NCBI GenBank assembly: GCA_963576725.1
Contig: OY755243.1
Coordinates: 75,228,106 to 75,292,105, forward strand
Length of the DNA: 64,000 nucleotides
Source: Azorinus chamasolen
Taxonomy: Eukaryota; Mollusca; Bivalvia; Cardiida; Solecurtidae
Direction: 5' to 3'
A model generated the notes under the pieces. The model was given only the letters and a program-made list of their open reading frames with translations, searched no databases and was not told where the DNA came from. Both the position numbers and the translations under genes were made by a program. Below, in pieces: positions 56,337-64,000 of the stretch; within the stretch, counting starts at the first letter, position 1; each line of letters begins with the position of its first letter.

Positions 56337-59300
56337 TTACACATTGCTATACAGCAGATCTCTGCGCCTGCTTAAAATAAGATGGCAGGATTTGGCAATA
56401 ACGCGCACTAAACTTTCACTCGAAAATATAAATAAAAACTTATCCGTATCACTTTTAGAGCTAAAAAGAGTGTCAGCTTCAGAAGCCTTGGTGAACAAAC
56501 TATTCCTTATATCATTATATACAGCACATTTCATAATTACATGGAACTCATTTTCCACACAGTCTCTACAAAATGGACATAACCTGTGTTCTTCGGCCAG
56601 CCTTTCGAACCGCCCTGTTTCTATGCGCAGTGGAGCGACACCTGAGCGGAATTTGCTCAAAGATGACCTGTGTTTCGTCGGCAGTATGGTTTTAACATAG
56701 CTTTCCGTCCCGAAATTTTGCTTGAAAAGCTTATACGTCCTTAGCTTATTACCTCCATTACCAGACATAGAGTGTTCTTTATTAACGGTGTCACTCCACT
56801 GACATTTAAAACGTTCAAAGGCCGCACCTTTAATACACTTGACTAATGTCCGTTTACAAATATTACTTTCAATACCTGTAAAGCTGTCCAAACCATAATT
56901 GTCCAGAATTGTAGATACTCTATAGCACCAGTTTCTACATGTGGGGGCAGACTTTCCAGCACAATATCTGAAAACTCGCTTATTCGTTCTATTGTCTCCC
57001 ATATTAACACACCTTGCCCAGAAGGCACAAACTGATTTAAGTTGCCTAACTACAACAGGATCCCATCCCATATCACCAATGACTGCTGCACTTGGTGTAT
57101 ACCTGCCAGTACCAAGATAAAACCTCATCGCACGACTGAGAACCGCGTCAATACACGAAAACGTTTTGGTACCCCAAATAGCAACCCCATAATCAATAAC
57201 AGGCCATACCATGGAATCAAATAGCTTGGTAAAAACGTTATATGGAAGACCTCCGGCATTCTTGCATTTGACTATTAATAGACCCAATGCCCTACCCGCA
57301 GATTGTGCTACATATTTAGCCATTATATTATAGTCTAGGTGTTCACTCAGGTGTAGACCAAGATATACGTATTTATCACATAAATTGACATAATCATTCC
57401 CGCACCTGAATTTAGATGACGTCCGACTAACTGATGGTGGTCTAAAGTGTACTACATTACTTTTTGTACAGTTTATACCCATGTTATTGGCCTGACTCCA
57501 CTGAGACAACGTATCCAATAGCCGTTGTAAATCATGCTCACTATCAGTTAACAAGACGATATCATCAGCGTACATTAAAATACAAATCTTCTCCCCGTTG
57601 CCAATATCAACACCAACTCCCAGATCTTTTGCCAACGTGGCAAGATCATCAATAAAACAGTTAAAAATATTCGGAGAAACACAACACCCTTGTCTCAACC
57701 CGACTGCGACATCGAACCACTTAGTACACATGTTATTAACTCTAACACAAGACTTCACCGACGAGTACAAAGATTTAACAGCATTCAACATTTTCCCTTT
57801 CAAGCCCATGGCATGCAATTTGTTCCATAGTATATTACGATCAATCGAGTCATATGCCTTTCTGAAGTCGATAAATGCTGCAAAAGTAGACTGTTTCTTT
57901 TTAATCCTAGTTTCAACAAGCGATGTCAAGGTAGATATATGATCAACTGTACTTCGCCCAGGTCTAAACCCGTTCTGTTCGTCATTTAAAACGTTACCTG
58001 ACTCGATCCACCGAGATAGCCTATTATTTAGAACAATGCAGTATAATTTATACATTGCCGGGGCTAGGGTAATACCTCGGTAACTAAGTGGGTCCCGGGG
58101 GTCTGCGGTTCCAGACTTTGGTATAGGGTTAATGACTCCTTTACCCCAGTCTGTCGGTATATTTCCCGTGTTAAAACAAACATTAAAAAGTACATGTAGA
58201 AAGGACGTTGCAGTATCATTCCTAAAAAGCTCAGCACACATTTGATCGAAACCACAGGCTTTACCCCTGTTTGCACTGTTTACCGCCCGTCTCACTTCAT
58301 CTATCGAGATATCATTATTACATTCTCCCCCCTCTACTTGAGTATGATGGGCCTCATTTAAAATATGGCCATGATGAATACACTGTGTTGTAGCTGGAGG
58401 GTTGTATAAATTATAAAAACATGATCTCCATTTCTCAAGCACAACTTTGCTATCTCTACCAACCGACCCGTCTTCTAAAACAACTTCAAAAGGAATATTG
58501 CTTTTCTTAGCATGAGCCACTCCAACTTTACCAATTGTTCGCCAAAATTCTGTGCTATTCTTCGCTGCAGTGTTGCTCAATTCTAGCTGTAATGCATACC
58601 AATATATACGTTTAGATCTTTGTACTAACCGATCAAATACCTTCCTTTTAGTAACATAAACAGCTTTAAGTCTGCGTTTCTCCGAGCATAATTTACATGA
58701 TAACCAAGCCTTCTCGGCAACACAAGAGCTATTCCAAAGATCTGTTAACTGATCATTCCACCAAGGTTTCCCGACCCTCCGTTTCCTATTATTCAAACAG
58801 CTGAAGCCTACAGTCTTGCAAGGGAGTTTACTCTTCATTTCCATTTCAATTAAGGAACATAGCGACTGATAAGAGTCGTCAATATCTTGCTGACTGCGCA
58901 TACTCTGTTCAAGCTTAAAAACACAATCATGTACATTTATAATAAAGTCTCCAGTTGCCATGAAATCGCCAGGTAAATTGTCCACCTTAAATTTTGACGA
59001 GGAATTATCCTCCGGAACACTTTCGGACGAAATTGTCGCAAGGTTGCCAAAAGTAAATTTCCAAGTAAGGACTGAATGGTCGGGAATACTTGAAAAACCC
59101 TGGATACCAGCCAAGTTTACAAGATCAGAGACACGTATAACATTAAAATCAGTAAACATACTAAGACAATCATGGCTTACTAAGCAGTAGTCAACCACAG
59201 AACATCCCTGAGGTCTGATGCATGTAAAATCATTCCTAAGAAAATTCCTTCCGTTCAAAATGCAAAAATTAGAATCTATTAAGAACTGTACAAATACATC

Positions 59301-59861
59301 ACAGTAATCATTGCATGTAAAATCAACCACATTTCGCAATGGAATGCTATCAATACCTTCTATAAAATCACTCTCATTACCACATCTGCTATTGAAATCT
59401 CCGCATATAAAGATAGGTCCTTTCTCCTGATATTCATAGACACCCGATAAGAGTGTGTCATAGAACCTGCACGGGTCAGTTGGCCTTGTCGTATTTTTAG
59501 GCGGCAAGTACCCAACACATGCATAAAAGGAAAACTTGCCAACAAAATCTGTCAAGCTAAGCCAAAGAATGCCTTCGGCAGAATTATCCTCAACTTTAAC
59601 ATCAAATGAATTTAAAATATCTTGCCTGACTAAAAATCCAACACCGCCTGACCCTGACCAAGCGTTTCTATGCAACTCTCTTCGGTTATGACCAAACCAC
59701 ACATATCCCTCCAAATCTATGACTTCGTTGTCTCTAAGATGTGTTTCAGCCACCCCTATCAAATCTAAGTTCAAATATCCCAGAGCTTCTGACCTAAGAC
59801 TAAAATTGTCTGAAGACTGACTGACACTCCACCCATTAACGTTCCAGAATCCCGCTGTAAC
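56337..59861 (-). CDS. LINE ORF2: AP endonuclease and reverse transcriptase
   Basis: The open frame is 1174 codons from the ORF1 stop to its own stop. Residues 1-250 are an AP-like endonuclease: GFWNVNGW at 4-11, VAETHL (catalytic Glu) near 37, ICGDFNSR near 152-159, SVVDYCLVS near 221 and IPDHSVL near 259. Residues about 570-800 are reverse transcriptase: PLSYRGITL, GFRPGRSTVDH, AFIDFRKAYDS, GLRQGCCVSP and YADDIVLL (Asp pair near 766-767). A C-terminal CPFC-x8-H-x4-C motif follows. There is no internal stop or frameshift. The first ATG is at about residue 235, after most endonuclease motifs, and the frame opens directly behind the ORF1 TAG, so translation must come from readthrough, reinitiation or a non-AUG start. 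It nicks target DNA and reverse-transcribes the element RNA. Confidence 0.93.
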   Translation of the reverse strand, partial: VTAGFWNVNGWSVSQSSDNFSLRSEALGYLNLDLIGVAETHLRDNEVIDLEGYVWFGHNRRELHRNAWSGSGGVGFLVRQDILNSFDVKVEDNSAEGILWLSLTDFVGKFSFYACVGYLPPKNTTRPTDPCRFYDTLLSGVYEYQEKGPIFICGDFNSRCGNESDFIEGIDSIPLRNVVDFTCNDYCDVFVQFLIDSNFCILNGRNFLRNDFTCIRPQGCSVVDYCLVSHDCLSMFTDFNVIRVSDLVNLAGIQGFSSIPDHSVLTWKFTFGNLATISSESVPEDNSSSKFKVDNLPGDFMATGDFIINVHDCVFKLEQSMRSQQDIDDSYQSLCSLIEMEMKSKLPCKTVGFSCLNNRKRRVGKPWWNDQLTDLWNSSCVAEKAWLSCKLCSEKRRLKAVYVTKRKVFDRLVQRSKRIYWYALQLELSNTAAKNSTEFWRTIGKVGVAHAKKSNIPFEVVLEDGSVGRDSKVVLEKWRSCFYNLYNPPATTQCIHHGHILNEAHHTQVEGGECNNDISIDEVRRAVNSANRGKACGFDQMCAELFRNDTATSFLHVLFNVCFNTGNIPTDWGKGVINPIPKSGTADPRDPLSYRGITLAPAMYKLYCIVLNNRLSRWIESGNVLNDEQNGFRPGRSTVDHISTLTSLVETRIKKKQSTFAAFIDFRKAYDSIDRNILWNKLHAMGLKGKMLNAVKSLYSSVKSCVRVNNMCTKWFDVAVGLRQGCCVSPNIFNCFIDDLATLAKDLGVGVDIGNGEKICILMYADDIVLLTDSEHDLQRLLDTLSQWSQANNMGINCTKSNVVHFRPPSVSRTSSKFRCGNDYVNLCDKYVYLGLHLSEHLDYNIMAKYVAQSAGRALGLLIVKCKNAGGLPYNVFTKLFDSMVWPVIDYGVAIWGTKTFSCIDAVLSRAMRFYLGTGRYTPSAAVIGDMGWDPVVVRQLKSVCAFWARCVNMGDNRTNKRVFRYCAGKSAPTCRNWCYRVSTILDNYGLDSFTGIESNICKRTLVKCIKGAAFERFKCQWSDTVNKEHSMSGNGGNKLRTYKLFKQNFGTESYVKTILPTKHRSSLSKFRSGVAPLRIETGRFERLAEEHRLCPFCRDCVENEFHVIMKCAVYNDIRNSLFTKASEADTLFSSKSDTDKFLFIFSSESLVRVIAKSCHLILSRRRDLLYSNV

Positions 59862-61223
59862 CTAATGTCTATTGCGATTCCACTGATTATGTCCATGCCT
59901 ATTTGCATTGCGTCCGCGCCTATTGTCACCGGGCGCATTTCGGCGGGTTGTCTCCCTTTGACCATTACTGCTATTAACGTCATTATTCCGCGGTTCACTC
60001 CTATCAGTACCTACCGCTCTTTCCTCGTTCTGTCTCTCATGAGCATTACCACGTTCCGTACGATGCGCTCTATAACCTTCGGTTGAAGGTTCGTCATGCG
60101 TCCGCCCCTCGCGCGATCCGCCCCGTCTCCCGTATCTACCGCCCGAGTGATCTGCCATCACGATCCTGGTCCCCCTGACCTGCAGATTCTGTCCCCGTCT
60201 CACACCGTTCAACAGTGTGCGCATATTACTGGCTAGATTGCGCTCCTCCTTGGAGAGGTCGTGGTTAACATAAACTCTGCTGTATTGCCTGCTATCTCTC
60301 AGAACCTTTTTTGCGGACATAACTCTCCTTTTCTCTTCGCTAGTCCTAAATTTAGCGATCACTACGCCTGGTCTAGAGTCACTCACAGAGTCTTTCCTTT
60401 CTGCAGATAACACATGTATGTCAGTTATCTTCAGACCGTCCCTGATGACAGAGTCCACCTTTTGCACTACATTCTCATTTACAGACTCTGGTAGGTTTCG
60501 CACAACCACCCTTAAGGTCCTATCACAGTCTCTTGTGCTGTCACTCACACGCCTTTCACTTTCTAAACGATTGCCTATTTCAGTCAACTCACTATTAAAG
60601 TCTTCTCTGAGGCTATGTATCTTGTCATCTATCTCCTTTCTCAGTCTAGCTGCCTCCGTATTAACCCTCTTGTCAATGATTTTCGTAACCCTGTCTGTAA
60701 CTCTGTCGGTGATCTTCTTCTCTGACTGTTCTATCCTGTTCTCTATCATATCTATCTTCCTGTTCAAGGTGTCGTGCATAGACACCATGTTGTCGGACAG
60801 CTTCCTCAGCAGTGTCTTGATATCAGAGTTTCCATCACAGCCACTACATCGCGCTGCTGTCTCAGAGTGACCTTCATCACTCTGGGCCACTCCGACCAAA
60901 CGCGTAGTCTCATCTGATCTTGCGCTTCCAGTTGCTCCAGCATTCCCCCTACCGTTGTCTGTTCCAGGATCATCCAGATCCAGATCCCGATCTTGATCCC
61001 GTAGGATTGACCTCCTAGCCTTAGCTATCTGTCGGTCGTTATCCTGGATACCACTCTTACGTTTCTTCACATCCGTCTCAGCTGCTGATGCTGAAAGGCT
61101 TCTCTTCCTTCCTGTAGGTAGCGGGGTCATTAGAGTCGCAGAAGGTTGCTGGGAAGACATAACAGAATTAACATATTCCTCCGCTTCGAGATCTATGCAG
61201 TTTGCATGTGTCTGACGATCCAT
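59862..61223 (-). CDS. LINE ORF1: RNA-binding coiled-coil protein
   Basis: 453 codons starting at ATG 61221-61223 in a strong context (ACCATGG). Residues 1-110 are low-complexity with a basic patch (GRKRS, KKRKSG). About 135-225 is a charged coiled coil (DTLNRKIDMIENRIEQSEKK and following). About 236-320 is RRM-like, with LRVVVRNLPES and GVVIAKFRTSEEKRRV. Residues 358-453 are arginine/glycine/asparagine-rich (GGRYGRRGG, RRGRNANRHGHNQ), suiting RNA binding. The layout matches ORF1 proteins of several LINE groups, which trimerise and coat the RNA. No CCHC knuckle is seen. It ends RNRH then TAG, and the frame continues into ORF2. Confidence 0.88.
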   Translation of the reverse strand: MDRQTHANCIDLEAEEYVNSVMSSQQPSATLMTPLPTGRKRSLSASAAETDVKKRKSGIQDNDRQIAKARRSILRDQDRDLDLDDPGTDNGRGNAGATGSARSDETTRLVGVAQSDEGHSETAARCSGCDGNSDIKTLLRKLSDNMVSMHDTLNRKIDMIENRIEQSEKKITDRVTDRVTKIIDKRVNTEAARLRKEIDDKIHSLREDFNSELTEIGNRLESERRVSDSTRDCDRTLRVVVRNLPESVNENVVQKVDSVIRDGLKITDIHVLSAERKDSVSDSRPGVVIAKFRTSEEKRRVMSAKKVLRDSRQYSRVYVNHDLSKEERNLASNMRTLLNGVRRGQNLQVRGTRIVMADHSGGRYGRRGGSREGRTHDEPSTEGYRAHRTERGNAHERQNEERAVGTDRSEPRNNDVNSSNGQRETTRRNAPGDNRRGRNANRHGHNQWNRNRH

Positions 61224-61567
61224 GGTCTACCGCAGCTGTTTACGCGTACACGTTTCCCAACAGTGTCTACGGTGTATCGATAATGCCCACTATTGCCCAC
61301 TATTGTCAAAGGAATACCTCGTAATCACTCAAGCGTGACGATTTCCCGAACAGCGGTTCACCTGGGTAGGTATTTTCCAATAACGGATATGGAATATTAC
61401 CCAAACAATGGCCTGAGAAACAGCAGGGTACTATAGTTCGATTCTGACCCGTGAGCTGTGACCTTTAGGACGAGTCCACCCGTGGAGGTAAAACGCGTCA
61501 CAAACCATGTATTTGTTCCGGAGTTACCTGTGGTTATAGAGACCTGTAATAAGCATAATTTTTATTA

Positions 61568-61746
61568 TACAATAGAACCACTCTAATGCGACCACTTAAT
61601 GAATAATCATGGATGTCTTTATAAGCAGGTGGTTGCTTAATGCATGACAAAAGTCATTACTTTTGTCCTGCATTAAGCTACCACCTGCATCTATCACCCA
61701 GAATTATACCTCTTTTAAATGGTCGTACTAGCGGGGTATTGTTGTA
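61568..61746. repeat. Family B MITE, diverged
   Basis: CAATAGAACCACTCTAATGC ... GTCGTACTAGCGGGGTATTG, arms AGCAGGTGGTTGCTTAATGC and GCATTAAGCTACCACCTGC. TA on both sides. It lies just upstream of the LINE 5' end. Confidence 0.75.
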
Positions 61747-62576
61747 TATACTAAGTCTGCACGATTACAATGAGCTTCACGTGACAATCATTGTCCACTT
61801 ACCCATAAATTAGAATACATGTAGTTGCAACTTCTATAAATAGAAAAGTGCAGTCAAGGCTCAGCGCTCGAAATCGAACTATAATATATCCAGCTCTCTT
61901 ATATCCCCGGCAAACTCTGACCTGTTGGTACTCACTAGACTAGCCTCGAGGACAGGATTCTAATGAGTACCAACAACATAGGGTTTGGCTGAGAGAAACA
62001 CAAAATAGTTCTCCTCGCTTTCCTCATTTCTCCTCTTATCTAGAACTTTGAGGAACAACTGCAATGGTGTTTTGCTTGCAAACAAGTTCTTTTCAACAGA
62101 AAATGCTGTCCAACTAAGTTTGATGTTTTTTCTACAATTTATTTTCAAGAGTCGATCATAATGTCCAACAATTTGAATCCTTATAAAATAGTTACTAGGA
62201 GTCTCTTCTGAAAACGTCAATGTCTATAGATAGTCATTGTCTATTGAAGTTATTGAATCCTAGGTCACGCTAATGAGGAAACTGGGGAGATTTCAATGTC
62301 AAGATTGTCCGTATTTATTTGGTTAAGAGGAGATTTTTGTTATTGAAATTAACTATTTGCTTGATATTGCTTTACAGTTCTTGGAATTCTCATCCTTAAA
62401 CTAGTTTATTTTAACCATGTCAATGGATCGTTTTCTTAGAAGTTCTATATACAAAAATGTACATGTATTGTTATCAAAGACGTCAACAATCTTCCATTGG
62501 AAGCAAGAATACATTTCATGCGATGTGAATGCATGCGGGGTTTGGAATGTTGCCTATTAAAAACAGATCTCAAGAT
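61747..62576. other. Intergenic, fragment of family H
   Basis: 61948-61993 has ACAACATAGGGTTTGGC, a family H arm. The 86-codon minus-strand frame ending here is discussed under rejected items. No other pattern. Confidence 0.45.
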
Positions 62577-62640
62577 TCCAAACCAAACCCTATATTGTTG
62601 CTACTCTTATGAGTATTAAAAAGATAGGATTTGGCGTGCG
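62577..62640. repeat. Family H palindromic MITE, short
   Basis: CCAAACCCTATATTGTTGC faces AAAGATAGGATTTGGC around ACTCTTATGAGTATT. Confidence 0.55.
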
Positions 62641-62782
62641 GTGCCAACGCTCGTCTGTTAGTTGCCCTAACTCCAAAATTTTGAAATCAAGAGTTATGGT
62701 TCTTATGTAGGGGGGTGGGGGCTCTCCTCAATGAGATCTACTTACCTATATAGCTTCATGTTGATACCTCTTATACTTTTCG

Positions 62783-62890
62783 AGTAATGAGCTACATTAA
62801 AGGTTTTGCATGCCGACGACGACAACGACGCGTACGACCAAGTCATCACAATACCTCGACTTTTCTTCGAAACAGACGAGCTAAATATGT
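62783..62890 (+). repeat. End segment of a dispersed repeat
   Basis: GCATGCCGACGACGACAACG, then CATCACAATACCTCGACTTT and ACAGACGAGCTAAA. This is the kind of tail found on many molluscan repeats. The 99-codon frame that starts here and runs into poly-C/poly-A is not a gene. Confidence 0.5.
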
Positions 62891-62956
62891 ATTACTTAAA
62901 TGTCCTAAATTCTCCGCTATTTCGTTGATGAATGGTTGTCACGAATTCTCCAAAAG

Positions 62957-63010
62957 TAACCCCCCCCCCCCCCCCCCCCCCCCACCAAAAAAAAAAAAAA
63001 AAAAAAAAAC
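62957..63010 (+). repeat. Poly-C tract followed by poly-A tract
   Basis: About two dozen C, then CACC, then about two dozen A. Similar C/A or G runs occur at 22969-23000, 23250-23294, 25529, 37291 and 48901. Lengths are prone to sequencing error. Confidence 0.9.
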
Positions 63011-63030
63011 AATTTCGAATTTAGCCTTAA

Positions 63031-63275
63031 TCCTTTCCTCCATAAATATTCATGTAAGAAATGATGACGTCATGAATATTAAGTAGATTAATTGTTATAA
63101 TACAACATGCACACATGAAAGTTTAGCCATGTCAGAAACTGTATAATCATATCTTTATTGTATCATATTTAAGCAAACAGGGCAGACCCTGATCAGACGA
63201 CTCCTATAGGAGCCGTCTGATCTGGGTCGACTCTGTTTGCAAAGGCGTAGAAAGGCGTATTTATGGAGTAAAGGG
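63031..63275. repeat. Family D piggyBac-type MITE, well preserved
   Basis: TTAA (63027-63030) then TCCTTTCCTCCATAAATATT ... TATTTATGGAGTAAAGGG then TTTA. A full palindromic core GATCAGACGACTCCTATAGG faces AGGAGCCGTCTGATCTGGG. Contains GATGACGTCATGAATATT. Confidence 0.85.
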
Positions 63276-63810
63276 TTTATAGAGGAAGTTCCTTTAATGA
63301 ACGCATAATTTCAGTAATATCATAAAACTTGGTATTTGTTATTTTCAATCATTATTATGAAGATTTTCAATTTGAACTTATATCGAAAAATGCCCCGTGA
63401 TACAAGATAAACCGTTTTCATCAATACTTATATTGTTTGTTCTAAAACAAAATATTATCGACCTTGATCGAACTGTTAAAAAAACTAAAACGCAGGCCGA
63501 ATAAATATTACATGTAATGCATCGCCGAATAATGTATCAAACACATGAAAGTTGTGTTTTCTTAGGTGTTTATTTGACTAGTTTTCTTGCAATATACTTC
63601 TTTTCAGCATATAAACAAATGGTTAATGTAATTGTTAGGCATTGTTAAAACACGTTGCAAGTAGGGACTATCCCTTTAATGTCTTCATCAGAGGAATTGC
63701 TTCAATGGAGTAATCGAATGTCTGTACACTTTGAGGAAAGCCTGACACAGATGTACAGTATCACAGGGAATGAATCAAAACATCTATAGGCATAAAAAAA
63801 TCAAAAGAGA
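63276..63810. other. Intergenic, similar to 45.1-45.6 kb
   Basis: TTGAACTTATATCGAAAAATGCCC, TGATACAAG.TAAA..GTTTTC and TTTCTTGC..TATACTTCTT stretches match 45230-45500 in order, so a diverged duplicate of that region is present. No supported gene in either copy. Confidence 0.5.
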
Positions 63811-64000
63811 TACAGTCAGATCTCGATTATTTAAATACAAAAAATAATTGTATAAAAACACGTATCATTATCGATATTTAAGACAGGTGGCAGCTTAATG
63901 CAGGTGAAAGTCATGCCCTTGCATTATGCAGTCATCTGCCTAAAAAGTTCTCAGTTCTCCATGAGTAAATTTTCGAAGTTTAATAAACCCTGTTTTAACC
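63811..64000. repeat. Diverged TA-site MITE, cut by window end
   Basis: TACAGTCAGATCTCGATTAT, then ACAGGTGGCAGCTTAATGCA facing TGCATTATGCAGTCATCTGC. The right end lies outside the window. Confidence 0.55.

Larger units (their letters stand above)
55805..61500 (-). mobile_element. Non-LTR (LINE) retrotransposon, apparently full length with intact frames
   Basis: A minus-strand element with a 5' untranslated part (about 61224-61500), ORF1 (61223-59862), ORF2 (59861-56337) and a 3' untranslated part of about 530 bp carrying an AATAAA signal. It would copy its RNA by target-primed reverse transcription. No long terminal repeats. No poly-A tail or target duplication could be fixed, so both outer limits are estimates. 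The 5' part has a direct duplication of TGCCCACTATT (plus strand, 61284-61306). The clade cannot be settled by eye. The order APE endonuclease, RT, C-terminal CCHC-like motif excludes R2-type elements with a restriction-like nuclease. Confidence 0.88.

Noticed and set aside
56314..60870. Plus-strand frames opposite the LINE
   Set aside because: They are shadows of ORF1 and ORF2 on the other strand.
61440..61500. Possible hammerhead or HDV-like ribozyme at the LINE 5' end
   Set aside because: GGACGAGTCC looked suggestive, but the CTGANGA and GAAA core elements are not both present in the needed order on either strand. An HDV-like fold cannot be judged by eye; a structure search would decide.
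61960..62220. 86-codon minus-strand frame preceded by GACGTTTTCAG
   Set aside because: It could be an exon, but it has no good donor, runs into a family H arm before its stop, and has no recognisable domain.
62787..63086. 99-codon frame ending in poly-Pro/poly-Lys
   Set aside because: The Pro and Lys runs come from the poly-C and poly-A tracts, and the first part is a dispersed repeat tail.

Overview
The window looks like repeat-dominated animal nuclear DNA, most likely from a bivalve mollusc. That assignment is an inference from the style of the repeats (palindromic MITEs with a GATCAGACGGCTCC-type core, tandem ~160-bp elements ending in GACA/GGAC runs, a tRNA-headed SINE, a LINE, GT-AG exons) and was not confirmed by a search. 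No operons, bacterial-type genes or CRISPR arrays were seen. Nearly every long open frame before 21 kb is a by-product of a satellite.

Layout. 1-4786 is an array of a 38-bp satellite with a 31-bp variant. 4787-11744 is a spacer with a 44/62-bp tandem repeat at both ends, AT-rich DNA with MITEs, and a 2-kb GC-rich repeat island at 9.7-11.74 kb. 11745-21000 is a second array of the same satellite in the opposite orientation. It contains two nearly identical tandem blocks of about 3.6 kb (offset exactly 3643 bp). From 21 to 64 kb the sequence is ordinary repeat-rich DNA with dozens of short inverted-repeat elements. Several apparently separate families (called D, E, F, G and L here) share TTAA target sites and CCCTTT-like ends and are best read as piggyBac-type MITEs. 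Families A, B and C begin CAG and sit at TA, as in Tc1/mariner-type MITEs. Two foldback elements look hAT-like.

Genes. A small three-exon gene on the minus strand (start 38350, stop 33730, 62 codons plus stop, consensus GT-AG junctions) is the best host-gene candidate, with unknown function. A DDE integrase-like gene at 29142-30296 is broken by two frameshifts. An apparently intact non-LTR retrotransposon occupies about 55.8-61.5 kb on the minus strand. Its ORF1 (coiled coil plus RNA-binding region) and ORF2 (AP endonuclease plus reverse transcriptase) lie in one frame, separated by a single TAG. A possible terminal exon of an unseen gene lies at 43707-43790 (+).

The genes do not form a pathway. 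The coherent story is one of mobile elements: nested and abutting insertions record a history of transposition, and the inverted satellite arrays record repeated block duplication. I found no convincing new defence or metabolic system. The most unusual items are the in-frame TAG architecture of the LINE, the opposed satellite arrays around a GC-rich island, and MITEs sharing a single TTAA.
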